From Apricaphanius iberus (Eukaryota; Chordata; Actinopteri; Cyprinodontiformes; Aphaniidae), in NCBI GenBank assembly GCA_028564705.1, contig JAPXFQ010001693.1:372001-436000 (forward strand): DNA of 64,000 bases. The letters run 5' to 3'. How positions within the stretch are numbered: position 1 is the first letter of the stretch; every line of letters begins with the position of its first letter. Positions 23,295-33,264 of this stretch are shown piece by piece. The notes under the pieces were generated by a model. The model was not told the origin of the DNA, did not search any database, and saw only the letters and a list, made by a program, of their open reading frames with translations. The position numbers and the translations under genes were made by a program.

Positions 23295-23661
23295 TGCTTG
23301 GTGTCTGAGACAAATTTAGGTTCAATCCACATCATAGTCAATCGGAACCCTGACGGAGTCTCCCAACTTTTTAGAGCTACGCGAGGTTCGGAGATGGGTA
23401 TTCAAACACCCAGGTGCGCAGTTCCCTCCTGTCAGGTGTGCAATGGACTTACTCGGGCCGTTGTTCGTGATGCCAAATCGTGGTGGAAAACATGGTGTCT
23501 GAGCGGCCTCGGATGACAGAAAAGAGGATCAGCGGTCTTCTTTACAAAAGTTTACAAAGGTTTTTACATGCCCATGAAGAGTCCATAGGGAGCTCTGAAG
23601 CTTCAGCACAGATGCATGGGTATATATAGTAATCACCCACACCCTATTAGATCAGCTTCTG

Positions 23662-24746
23662 AATCAGAATCAAAATCAGAATCAGTTTATTGGCCAAGTA
23701 TGTCACATACAAGGAATTTGACTCCGGCAAACTTTTTCCTCCAGTACAGAACTTGAATAAGTGAAATAAAAAAAGAAAAAAAAGAAAAATAAGAACAAAA
23801 ATAAGTAAAAATACAAATAAATATCAGATCGTAAATAATAAAGGATAATATATACACCAAGCCGGGGTTATTTAACAGTGAGTATGTACAGAAGTGCAGA
23901 GTTATAGTTTATTGTTATGTGAGTGCACTCACACACTGTGACTAGACAGAGTTCGTCAGAGCGACAGCCTGGGGGAAAAAACTGTTTTTGTGTCGGGTGG
24001 TTTTGGCGTACAACGCTCTGTAACGCCGACCTGAGGGGAGGAGCCTAAACAGATTGTGGCCAGGGTGTGAGGGGTCAGAGGTGATTTTCCTGGCCCGCTT
24101 CCTGACCCTGGCCCGGAATAGGTCCTGAATGGAGGGAAGATCGGTTCCTATGATCCTCTCTGCAGTCCTGACTGTTCTCTGCAGTCTGTCCTTGTCTTGC
24201 CTGGTGACGGATCCGAACCAGACAGAGATGGATGAGGTCAGGACAGACTGGACTATTGCTGTGTAGAAGATGATCAGCAGCTCCTGGGGCAGGTTGAACT
24301 TCCTGAGCTGACGCAGAAAGTACAGCCTTTGCTGGGCCTTTTTCCTTATTATGTTGATGTGTGAGGTCCACTTCAGGTCCCGTGTGATGGTGGATCCTAG
24401 GAACCTGAAAGACTCCACTGCGGGGACTGGCTTGTTGAGGATCATGAGAGGAGATGTTGATGGTGGTCTCTTCCTGAAGTCCACTGTCATCTCCACAGTT
24501 TTGAGCGGGTTTAGCTCCAGGTGGTTCTGACTGCACCAGAGAACCAGCTGTTCCACTTCCTTTCTGTACACAGACTCGTCGCCGTCGCGGATGACTCCAA
24601 TGACGGTGGTGTCATCTGCAAACTTCAGGAGTTTCACAGAAGGGTCCCTCGACGTGCAGTCAGTGGTGTAAAGGGAGAAGAGCAGTGGGGAGAGAACACA
24701 TCCCTGGGGGGCGCCGATGCTGAGGGAACGGGAATGATTCATGACT
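23662..24746 (-). mobile_element. Rex1/Babar-type LINE, 5'-truncated
   Basis: The minus-strand element ends at its 3' side with the GAATCAGAATCAGTTTATTG-type tail (reverse complement) common to these fish LINEs. It contains one long ORF (23942-24742) and about 280 bp of A-rich 3' UTR. The endonuclease and the RT fingers are missing because of 5' truncation. The approximate 9-10-bp flanking duplication supports insertion by target-primed reverse transcription. Confidence 0.8.
23942..24742 (-). CDS. Rex1-type reverse transcriptase C-terminal part (266 aa, open)
   Basis: Residues 10-19 GAPQGCVLSP are RT block 4; residues 41-44 FADD are the catalytic box (F replacing Y is usual in this group); LNPLKTVEMTVDFRK around 78-92 and FRFLGSTI near 112-119 are the post-palm motifs; VWFGSVTRQDKDRLQRTVRT lies in the thumb/C-terminal region. 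It ends with the family's normal C-terminus (RHKNSFFPQAV). Uninterrupted over 801 bp, so this insertion is fairly recent, but it lacks the first catalytic Asp region and the endonuclease, so it cannot be autonomous. The antisense 24075-24536 ORF is a shadow. Confidence 0.85.
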   Translation of the reverse strand: MNHSRSLSIGAPQGCVLSPLLFSLYTTDCTSRDPSVKLLKFADDTTVIGVIRDGDESVYRKEVEQLVLWCSQNHLELNPLKTVEMTVDFRKRPPSTSPLMILNKPVPAVESFRFLGSTITRDLKWTSHINIIRKKAQQRLYFLRQLRKFNLPQELLIIFYTAIVQSVLTSSISVWFGSVTRQDKDRLQRTVRTAERIIGTDLPSIQDLFRARVRKRARKITSDPSHPGHNLFRLLPSGRRYRALYAKTTRHKNSFFPQAVALTNSV

Positions 24747-25060
24747 CAGCTCTGGGAAAACAAAACACATCATACAGTTATGGTAATATAAGTAACACTC
24801 TGTTCTATGCAGGATAATCACAAGACCAATCACATAACAACATGGGATATGTCAGCAGGTAAACACAAAATCTGTCATGAGGCAACACGGGATGTGTCAT
24901 ATGAGATAACTAGCTTCTTGCAGTACATGTCTCAAACAAGAACAGTAAAATATTACTGTATCTAGACACTGAGTAATGGAATCAAACTTATAAATGCATC
25001 AGCACAACTCAGCATAAATAAGCAAAGTTCAGTTAACTAATTATCTAGGTACTGTGAGTC

Positions 25061-25484
25061 ATGAATGATAAAGCCTATAACTGCGATAATAATTCCTACA
25101 ATAAAGCCCAATGGGTATTTTCCATCACCACCATCTTGGCTAATCACACATCTAATCACTCCCACAAAATACTAAAAATGGATGAGAGATGGAGCTAAGA
25201 ACGGGGCTGTGAGTATTGGCATTAATCATAGACACCCATCACACTGTGAGCTAATTTAGTTACGAGCTAACTGAGCTAACCGAAGTTAATGGAGGTTGGT
25301 GGGCGCTTTTAGCCAGAACACCACTGTGTAGTGACTCTGCTACGCCTCTGCCTTCTAGGGAGATTCGATAATTTTATCAAAGAAAATCAAGAAGCCATGC
25401 TCGTACATAACTTTCAATAAAACTGTGGATTTTAATTAAAGATTTTAATAATCAATATGTTTGGTACTGTGATGTACTGCTGGA
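25061..25484. other. No gene seen
   Basis: Short unannotated stretch. 25230-25330 has GAGCTAACTGAGCTAACCGA-like direct repetition but no ORF and no recognised TE. Confidence 0.35.
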
Positions 25485-25486
25485 CT

Positions 25487-25587
25487 GTCCATGGTGTACC
25501 CCGCCTCTTGCCTAATGACTGCTGGATATACGCACCAGTCCCCTCATGACCCTTCAAGGATAAGCAGAGATGATGGATGGATGGATG
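25487..25587 (+). mobile_element. SINE 3' fragment with (GATG)n tail
   Basis: GGACTGTCCATGGTGTACCC, then CGCCTCTTGCCTAATGACTG and a GATGATGGATGGATGGATG tail, match the last 100 bp of the tRNA-derived SINE family found complete at 28048-28398. A smaller tail remnant (GATAAACTGAGATGATGGAT) is at about 26468-26490. Confidence 0.65.
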
Positions 25588-27284
25588 ACTGTTTTGGATG
25601 ACTGATGGACAGACTATGGAAAGTAAAGAAAAAATGTGATAATTTCAACCCATTTTCGACCAAATGGTGTTCTCTTAAAAGCACAGCAGAAATACAGTTT
25701 TACTTTACTGAAAAAATGCACCTGATAATTCTTGGATGGTTTGTTAGTGCAAGCAATGGCACCATAGCAATTAACCCAGCTAGCCAACTTTTTCCGATAA
25801 GTTCAGAATTAACATCCCAACACGAACAAACATTGCAGGCGCATATGATTTTCAAGAAATGCCGTTATCTGAGATAGGTAAGGGTTACTGTCATGACAAC
25901 TGTGAGGGGGTGAATTTTTTTAGAACTTGTCCTTTTAGAAAAGGGACAAAAAGGGACAAGAAAAGTGCTCGTCTAAATATTGTGGCCTGCTAAAACACAA
26001 AAACACCTTGATCTGTCACACCGGTTTTGAAAAACTCCATAAATAATGAGGATTGTGGCCACATAGTTGCCATGGTAACTGGCATGCTTTTTTGCACGCA
26101 GAACAGCATTTCCGGGTCACGTACATCGCAGCAATTAAATGTTAAAAACAAATTCTGTCATGCTGCCATTTTCTGTTTTGTATTTTTGACCCACGACAAC
26201 AAATGAAAACATGAGAAACAAGAGTAATCCGTGTATGGTTTGTTGTTTGGTTTTTCGGTTTCAAAATAAAATCAGAAAAAACAAATAATCTGGGTTGGTT
26301 TTTTTGCTGTTTTGCAAAAAGTAAAGAACATTTTTATTTTTTCTGATTTACAGTTTAAAACAAAAAAGTGTTGTCCCCTTCAATGGAACAGGTCTTTTGC
26401 AAGTGTTTTTATGCAATAATCTTTTCCCCTGAAATATTCTGTTCCTCCTGTGCTGAGAGCGTGCAAGGATAAACTGAGATGATGGATGGGATTGCTTAGT
26501 GTTGCAGTTCCAGCAAAACCTGCCTAAGTTCTTCTGATTTCTTTATTTTAAGTTTGTAGAACAGGTAAATATTAAACTGCAGATAGACTTTCATAGCTCA
26601 AACATGGCAAAAACGATTTCAATTTTTCTGGAAATATAGGTTAAAATAGGTTAAAAGAAATAATTACATTCTGTATTAGAAAATTACACAGTAACAATAG
26701 CTCATTTTGTAAGACATTACAGAAAAATATTACATTAGATATGAGAAAATGAGGATGCTTTTCTTTTTAATTTTACAGTAAAAGCAGACCAGAAATTTAG
26801 TCTGGATCGGTGACGTCACTGCTGGAGAAATCAGGAACCGAGAGGGCGCAGCTGGAGAACTGAGAGAGCGTAGTGCTCAGAAGCAAGAGGGCAGATGAGA
26901 GAAGCAAGTGTAGGAAGATAAAAACAGAGAAGGTTTGGTAAAAGTGAGAACAGATTTTGGTAATGTGAGGAAAAGAAGTGACTGTATATGTCCTGTTCCA
27001 AAATTACTGTGCTTGTGATAACAGTTTTACTCCCCACAGTATCATTTTACCCTCTCCCTAACCTGTTTTACGCTCCTTTTGTTAAGAAATACGCTCAATT
27101 TGTTATGAATTGTGCCCTTATTTTAAATAAAGCCAATTTACACCATACTTTATTATTTAATTTTATGCAAGTGTGCTTTAATTCTTGTTGGTAGGAAGGC
27201 ATCTGCTCTCTGTCATTAGTTGTTTGTGAAAGGTTCAGTTTTGATAGTATCTAGTCTGTTTGTTCAGACTTCTAGGTAATCGTA
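25588..27284. other. No gene seen
   Basis: Mostly AT-rich. The segment 26800-27150 is more GC-balanced at its start (GGTGACGTCACTGCTGG contains a CRE-like TGACGTCA) and has an AATAAA at 27124; in principle it could be a decayed LTR or exon, but no ORF or splice pattern supports that. ORFs 25605-25877, 26831-27037 and 26988-27194 show no domain. Confidence 0.3.
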
Positions 27285-27735
27285 CATTAATAGGGGTATA
27301 TCTAAATCCATCGAAATTACGTTACAACCTTGCACATCGAAAACCAAAAACGGATCGCGATCACCTCATGCCATGTTTACATAGGCTACTGTAAATCCAC
27401 TCGGGACACCGTAGCAACAGTTAGAAGACAACCGTCTCATCACAAAGAACCACACAGTTGTATTCTCATACAACTCACAACACCACCTGGTAACATTTTA
27501 ACTGGCTGTATCACACGTCGACACAGCACATTAGCTGATGCTAGCAAGTAGCTATTAGCTGAGATACAGCTCAACAACGGCTAGAATAGATGAAGCAGCA
27601 GGACTGGAGCTAAAGCGGCTCCTTCTACTCTCTAATAACTGGTGAGTAATGATTAAGTTCCTGGCGAGTTAAGTCCACATTCGCATTGTAAACAAGAGGA
27701 CCACTATTAGCTGCGTTTTGCTCTGTCCAGTTTAA
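27285..27735. mobile_element. hAT-like non-autonomous repeat (copy B)
   Basis: The interior (27435-27730) aligns with 21187-21545 over roughly 300 bp with indels (for example CAACACCACCTGGTAACATT and TAGCTGATGCTAGCAAGTAG). The left part contains TAGGGGTATATCTAAATCCA, similar to a hAT terminus (TAGGGGTG). No ORF. The right boundary is not defined. Confidence 0.45.
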
Positions 27736-28035
27736 TAATGTATCCTCTTATTAATTGCTGCATTAAGAATGTCAAGTTATTGTAGTCATTTTCCCAACTT
27801 TGATTTGATTGCTAATACTAGGACGGTAAATCTATGTGTACATCAGCTCAACTAAGAGAACTATTGTTCACCAACTGTCACTACTTGCAGCTCATTTGAA
27901 ACATCATGAAAGGTCTGTTGAACATTTCACCTTGAACTGGCTTGTTGCTAAAAGTGTGCTATGCAAATATATTTGCCTTGCTTTGTCACAAACATGGCTA
28001 CCTGGTAAATACTTTTACAGAAAATAATATTTTAT

Positions 28036-28410
28036 ATGTTGAAAATAGGGCTGCACGGTGGTGCCTTGCAGCAAGAAGGTTGTGGGTTCGTATCCCGGCC
28101 CAGGGTTTTTCTGCATGGAGTTTGCATGTTCTCCCCGTGTATGCTCCTCCGTGTACTCCATACCAAAGTACTCCAGCTTCCTCCCACATTCCAAATAACA
28201 TGACTGTCAGATTAATTGATCACTGTAAATTGTCCTTAGGTGTGAGTGTGTGCATGGTTGTTTGTCCCGTTTGTCCTGCCCTGTGATGGACTGGCGACCT
28301 GTCCAGGGTGTACCCCGCCTCTCGCCCGTGTACAGCTGGAGATAGGCACCAGCACCCCCGTGACCCATTAGGGATTAAGCGGTTAAGAAAATGGATGGAT
28401 GTTGAAAATA
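28036..28410 (+). mobile_element. Near-complete tRNA-derived SINE with target-site duplication
   Basis: ATGTTGAAAATA (28036-28047 and 28399-28410) flanks the element 28048-28398. The head GGGCTGCACGGTGGTG...GCAAGAAGGTTGTGGGTTCG contains the RNA polymerase III B box (GGTTCGTATCC); the A-box portion is shortened by a small deletion (GTGGTGCCTTGCAGC). The body and (GATG)n tail are shared with five other copies in the window. It is non-coding and mobilised in trans by a LINE. ORFs 27942-28286 and 28220-28441 are spurious. Confidence 0.85.
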
Positions 28411-28857
28411 TTTTTAAAATATCAGACTCACTTCCAAACATCTAAATTGTGGATATTAGTACAGTCTAATGACTGAAGCAGTGAAGAAGTTACATAAAGG
28501 ACATTTTTCTTACTTAGAATTGGAAAAAGGTTCTAAACAACAGCTGCAGAGGCCCCCATGTCTTTGTTCACTTTGGGGCCCCAAACTGCTAAATCCGCCA
28601 CTGATGGCTAGTTTAAGGATATGAAAACCATCAATGTAATCTGCTGGGATTCCTTACATGAAAAACTTAACTGATTGGAATGTTTGTATAATTGTATTGA
28701 ATTGTACTGTATTAAATAAAAGTGAATTGAATTAAATTGATTTCATGTCATAGCTGGAAAAGGCAGCTATGAGAGCAAGTGTTTGGCCAGCATTAAACAG
28801 CAGCAAAAAAGATGTCAAGAAGTAGTAACTGTTTTGCTAAACATTCTTTTTCTGCCT
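28411..28857. other. No gene seen
   Basis: AT-rich interval between the SINE and a Tc1 relic, with no supported ORF or repeat. Confidence 0.35.
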
Positions 28858-29335
28858 TTCCTATCACTTCGTGGTTCCACTTTTTACAGCAAGTCTTCCA
28901 GTCCCAGACCATCACACTATGCTTTACTGTTGATATGATGTTCTTTTACTGATACCTGGTGTTACTCTTGTGCCAGATGTAACTGGACACACACCTTCCA
29001 AAAAGTATTTTCTCAAAAGTCTGGGGGATCATCAAAAGCAAAGTATGAGCCTTCATGGTCTTTTTTTTAATTCACCTGTGGTTTTTGTCCTGGAACTCTG
29101 CCATGCACCCAGTTTTTGCCCAAGCTCTCTCTGGTGGTGGAGTTATTACCAATCACTGTTGCACAGGGTCCAGTAGGTTTTTGTAGGATTCTTCTTCTCC
29201 CTCAATAATACAAACGGCCATTTAAAAACTGTATTTGGTGTGTACTTGATTAATACTGAAATTTGTTTAATGACTATTTAAGTGTGTCAAACATGCAAAA
29301 AAAAAAAGAAATCAGTAAGGTTTGTTAGTGGGTTA
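28858..29335 (-). pseudogene. Tc1-like transposon relic
   Basis: The minus strand matches a fish Tc1-like family: catalytic-core DNA at 28880-29140 (CCAGACCATCACACTATGCT; GCCAGATGTAACTGGACACA; CTGGAACTCTGCCATGCACC), then directly an inverted-repeat end at 29160-29335 (ACAGGGTCCAGTAGGTTTTT; TTAAAAACTGTATTTGGTGT; CAAACATGCAAAAAA). The N-terminal transposase part is deleted and the opposite end is missing. No ORF remains. Confidence 0.7.
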
Positions 29336-29432
29336 AGGTAGAAATTATATAAAGCTAAAGGTAGAGACTATACTGGCCTACCACAACTGCACATTTTGAT
29401 GACATCATCAAGCTATAACTCAGACCTTGTAC

Positions 29433-29951
29433 TGCTGCATTCCAGTTAACCTTTCCGAGTCGGAAATCTCGCAGTTGTCTCGCGTCATTTCACAGTGACA
29501 TGCCCCCTTTAGGTCGGAATATACGACCTGCAACTCAGAGCTCTGAGAGTAGACCGAGTAGAGGGGGGGCAAGTCGGAAACAAAGATGGCTGCACCCGTA
29601 GTTGAGTTGTATTCGCACTGTTGGTCATTTCAATGTCATTTTTAAATGCTCTTACACACTTGACGACATTTCTGCTTTAATCCCGTCACCAATGTATACA
29701 TTTTACGGCCTTGCTGTGCGTGCAATATAATGTTCAGCTTTGTTTTTCATGCTGGTCTGCTGAAGATGCTATGCCGCTAACACCAATAGAAATAACTAGC
29801 CCGCCCCTCGACAGCTGCTGCCCTCAAAGCGTCCATGTTCTTTCTGACTCGGAGTGTAGACAAACTGTAATGCTTTAAGTAGGGAATGACGTCACGTTCT
29901 CGTGTACAGCATCTCGGACGCCCGAGTTTCCGAGACAAATGGAATGCAGCA
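29433..29951. mobile_element. 519-bp MITE with TGCTGCATTCCA termini
   Basis: TGCTGCATTCCAGTT at 29433 and AAATGGAATGCAGCA ending at 29951 form an inverted repeat that continues imperfectly inward (CCGAGTCGGAA versus TTTCCGAGACA). The interior is GC-richer than its surroundings with several CG dinucleotides. Flanks are GTAC on the left and TAC on the right, so a short (2-3 bp) target duplication is possible, which would fit PIF/Harbinger-like elements, but the superfamily is unproven. ORF 29777-30034 (-) is a shadow. Confidence 0.65.
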
Positions 29952-30302
29952 TACAAAGCCGTTCTAGGAAAGCCTTGCCACTCTTCATTTAGTCCCATTG
30001 TAACGATTTGGTTGCAGTTCCACCAGAGTTCCACTGGGGATGATCACCATGAGTGCAAGATGAATGGGCTTCTATGGTCAGTTAAATTACTCTATTTTTT
30101 AAATGTATTTATTTATTTGTTCATGTCATGACATGTAATTTTCCTTCTTTTTTTTCCCTCCATACATTAACAAAAAGGAACAGAGTGAAGATTAATCTTG
30201 TAATATCTGTTCCCATTAGCAATTGTACAAAAAAAAGGCAGAAATACCCCATTTTGTACCCCGCCTCCTCACCTGGTCACAAAACTTAACAAAATAGCAC
30301 AA
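29952..30302. other. No gene seen
   Basis: AT-rich spacer up to the 3' end of a minus-strand LINE. ORF 29886-30131 overlaps the MITE and is spurious. Confidence 0.35.
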
Positions 30303-31480
30303 TTACAGTTCATTTAAGTTGTTTTCAATTTTTTCATAAGCACTCAGAATTTCAGCTTTGTAAATTTTTTTTAATTTGTAAACATTTGTACAACATTTAA
30401 ATTCCACACTTAAAGAGTTCCACAATTTAACTCCATAAACAGACGGACATTTCCGTTTCAACGATGTTGCTGCAAACATATTCCGAAAATTATATTTCCT
30501 TCTATTGGAAACGTCTTGTGCAATAAAATTGCTTTGAACATCATTTGGCAATTTTTTTTGCTTAGCTTTCCACATAATAATCAAAGTTTTAAAGTCGACG
30601 AGATCCATAAATTCAAGAAGTTTATGTTCAATAAATAACGGATTAGTGTGCTCTCTATAGCCTTTCTTAGGGTTTGGTGGTACAAGCATATGTGTTACCC
30701 CAGACTTCAGCACAATAACTGAAATATAGGAGAATCATTGAGAAATAGAACATACTCAACAAGTTACAATCAAACAAGTCTCTAACCTTATACAGGCCAA
30801 TACTTTTGCTGACTTTTCTCTTTACATCCATCCATCCATCCATCTTCTTAACCGCTTATCCAATTCAGGGTCATGGGGCAGCTGGAGCCTATCCCAGCAA
30901 TTATCAGGCGTTAGGCAGGGTACACCCTGAACAGGACGCCAGTCTGTTGCAGGGCCAACACAGAGAGACAGACAACCATTCACACTCACATTCATTCCTA
31001 CGGACAATTTAGAATGATCAATTCACCTATCATGCATGTTTTTGGACTGTGGGAGGAAGCTGGAGTACCCGGAGAGAACCCACACATGCACGGGGAGAAC
31101 ATGCAAACTCCATGCAGAAAGACCCTGGACCGGGATACGAACCCATGACCTTCTTGCTGCAAGGCAACAGCGCTAACCACTGCGCCACCGTGCAGCCTTC
31201 TCTTTACATACTTTGGCTAATACTTTTGCTGACCTTTCTCTTTACATACTCGATATGAGCTTTCCACTTTAATTTTTCATCTAATACAACAGCTAGAAAC
31301 TTAACTTCCTTGACTCTCTTTATACTGACTCCATCAATTGTAATGTGTACATTATCAATTTTGCTATAATTGCTGAAAATCATATAGTTTGTTTTGTCCC
31401 AATTTAAAGATAACTTATTTTCATTAAACCAATTTCTCACTTTTAACATTCTTTCTTCAATTCTTTCCGATAGAACAGAA
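30303..31480 (-). pseudogene. CR1/L2-group (Jockey superfamily) LINE reverse transcriptase relic, split by a SINE
   Basis: Minus-strand order: 31449-31204 (WFNENKLSLNWDKTNYMIFS, KEVKFLAVVLDEKLKWKAHI: post-palm RT motifs), then the SINE 30828-31197, then 30713-30303 (136 aa; YREHTNPLFIEHKLLEFMDL, FKTLIIMWKAKQKKLPNDVQ, VKLWNSLSVEFKCCTNVYKL), the family's C-terminal region with its usual NSL...LK pattern. The frame is partly open but broken. A related LINE with endonuclease and ORF1 is at 42200-46395 (-). Exact clade (CR1, Rex1 or L2) not decided. Confidence 0.7.
30816..31209 (-). mobile_element. Complete tRNA-derived SINE with 12-bp target duplication
   Basis: TTCTCTTTACAT at 30816-30827 and 31198-31209 flanks the element (30828-31197). 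The minus-strand head reads GGCTGCACGGTGGCGCAGTG (A box) and the B box is the complement of GGATACGAACC; the (ATCC)n on + is its tail. It lies inside the LINE relic 30303-31480. The target itself is a 38-bp tandem duplication (see findings). Confidence 0.9.
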
Positions 31481-32195
31481 CTAATCTTATTAGCCGTGTT
31501 TGAACTCTTCTTATTTGATCAAAATATGGGTATTAGATTGTTTACTGTCGTGATCAATCCATTAATTAAGTAATTCTCCAAAGGTTAATTACTCTTATCC
31601 AGATAATTTTTTAACATATGTCTTAATCCAAAGAATGTTTTGTTATCTTACATTGCTTATTGGTTTAGAGGTAAACCATTGGTGCTAAATAAGTTCAACT
31701 AATTACAATTAGTGAAACTAATTTAGCTTCATTCCAGCATCTGCAGATCAAGCTTCTTAAAACATCCACATTCATCTAGAACTGACACAAAAATCCATGG
31801 TTTCTCATTTTATGACATTATTCATCTTTTGTGTTCCTTTATTTTAACTAAACATTTATTTTAATCAGTAGTGTGTTCTTTTATTAATAGTTTGAGTGAT
31901 TAAATGTTTTTCTTATTTCTTTTGTGTAAATAAATCCTGTGTTTGGAAAGTAACAGTTGTCATTTCTTGTTCAACACACACATGTTGCAAGGTGTATGGC
32001 CACTAGATGTTAAAGAATTAATTTCTTCAGAATTATGAGACTGATTTAGAAATTTGGCTATCAAAATATAGTTCCTGATAGAATCAGGTGGTGCACCGAA
32101 TAATAATAATTTCCCACAAATTATTAATTTTGACTGCCATAAGCAGACCTTTGACTATTCATAGCCAAATAGTTATATTTTTATTTAATATCCAC
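31481..32195. other. No gene seen
   Basis: AT-rich, with no supported ORF (32088-32351 on + overlaps the following Tc1 fragment). GGCCACTAGATG near 31999 recurs at about 54733 and could be a trace of a dispersed repeat. Confidence 0.35.
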
Positions 32196-32395
32196 AACAA
32201 CATTCTCCCATTCCTCCTCTGGGTAATCCAGATGGTCATTAGCAAGCTTCAGATGGGCCTTAACATACGCTGGCTTGAGCAGGGGGACCTTGCGTGCACT
32301 GCAGGATGTAAATCTATGACGGCGGAGTGCGTTACTGATGGTTTTATTTGAGCCCGTGGTCCCAGCTCTTTTCAGGTCATTGACCAGGTGCTATC
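32196..32395 (-). pseudogene. Tc1-like transposase gene fragment
   Basis: On + it reads AGGGGGACCTTGCGTGCACT, then TCTATGACGGCGGAGTGCGT and GGTTTTATTTGAGCCCGTGG, the reverse complement of part of a Tc1-like family abundant in fish. Only about 200 bp remain, with no ends. Confidence 0.55.
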
Positions 32396-32408
32396 AACCA
32401 GTAAGTTT

Positions 32409-32925
32409 TTAGGCTCCCACAAATCTGTTAGTTCTTAGCCATTCCTCCAATTTGGGGGTCACTCCCCCGAGTGCTCCGCTTACCATGGGTACTACTGTCA
32501 CCTTTACCTTCCAAGCCTTCTCTAGCGCCTCTCTGAGCTCCTTGGTATTTCTCAAGTCTCTCGTGTTCCTTCTTCTTGATGTTACCATCACTTGGTATTG
32601 TCACATCCACCACAAAAGCTTTCCTCTGCTCTTTATCAACCACCACAATGTTCAGTTGTTTCGCCATTACTATCCTGTCTGTCTGGATCTGGAAGTCCCA
32701 CAGGATATTTGCTTGGTCATTCTCAATTGCCTTTGGAGGTGCTACCCACTTTGACCTTGGGGTTTCCAGCCCATACTCCGCACATATGTTTCTGTATACC
32801 ACTTGGTTTTGACGTTCCTTGTATGCTTTTCTTGCCAGCATTTTACACCCTGCTGTTATGTTCTGGATTGTCTCAGATGACTCTTTGCACAGCCTACACC
32901 TTGGGTCTTGCCTTAGTCACCAGTG
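32409..32925 (-). pseudogene. C-terminal RLE-nuclease region of a site-specific-type LINE
   Basis: The minus ORF at 32841-32428 (137 aa) plus an alternative frame at 32591-32409 encode RNICAEYGLETPRSKW, then NILWDFQIQTDRIVMAKQLN, IVVVDKEQRKAFVVDVTIPS, then KKKEHERLEKYQ and, in the shifted frame, TPKLEEWL. This is the restriction-enzyme-like endonuclease end of R2/R4/NeSL-type LINEs: a PD...(D/E)xK-like fold with the second acidic residue in VVDVTIPSD. In the family the first motif is a Pro-Asp before IVVVDK; here it reads Leu-Asn, so the nuclease is probably dead. A frameshift near 32500 also breaks the end. Upstream, a Cys-rich knuckle (TLCKES-like) is degraded. Confidence 0.65.
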
Positions 32926-32954
32926 TTGGAAAGAATGGTCTTTGTTAGTGAGCA

Positions 32955-33065
32955 AGATCAGGGGGTTTCAAAACCCAAACCCTAGTCCTTGAGTGGTCCT
33001 GTAACTTTTTTGTTACAATTCCAACACACCAGAATCAATGGACTGAATTATCTCCTTATCCACTC
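32955..33065. mobile_element. hAT-type MITE fragment
   Basis: AACCCTAGTCCTTGAGTGGT followed by TTCCAACACACCAGAATCAA resembles a very common fish hAT MITE (AACCCTGGTCCT... ACACCTGAATCAA). Only the left part is recognisable and no duplication was found. Confidence 0.45.
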
Positions 33066-33264
33066 AAGTTGTACACCGTTCTGCTAATGACTTACTATAA
33101 TTCTGTTATTCAGATGTCGACAGGCCATCTCAAAGTTTCAGGACAGTGGCCTTTGAGACACAATATCTCAAAACACGGAGTATTTTGTAGTACTTCTTTT
33201 GTGATTTCTTGCAGCTTAAAAAGACTGATTTTGTGAAAACTTTCAAAAAAAAAGTTGGAATGAC

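Larger units (their letters stand above)
23295..25060. repeat. Unidentified block interrupted by a Rex1-type LINE, possibly LTR-derived
   Basis: Segments 23295-23655 and 24748-25060 look like the two sides of one older sequence opened by the LINE at about 23662-24746. The left part is GC-balanced with a TATA-like GGGTATATATAG at 23619-23630; the right part is AT-rich. Near-identical TCAGCTTCTG (23652-23661) and TCAGCTCTG (24747-24755) flank the LINE and may be its target duplication. The layout is reminiscent of an LTR, but I see no TG...CA ends, primer site or gag/pol, so the identity is open. Confidence 0.35.

Noticed and set aside
24075..24536. 153-aa minus ORF in another frame and 24521-24817 + ORF
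   Set aside because: Both are shadows of the Rex1 reverse transcriptase ORF at 23942-24742.
26800..27150. Promoter/LTR with CRE-like TGACGTCA and downstream AATAAA
   Set aside because: Motifs are individually common; no paired copy, primer site or ORF supports an LTR or gene.
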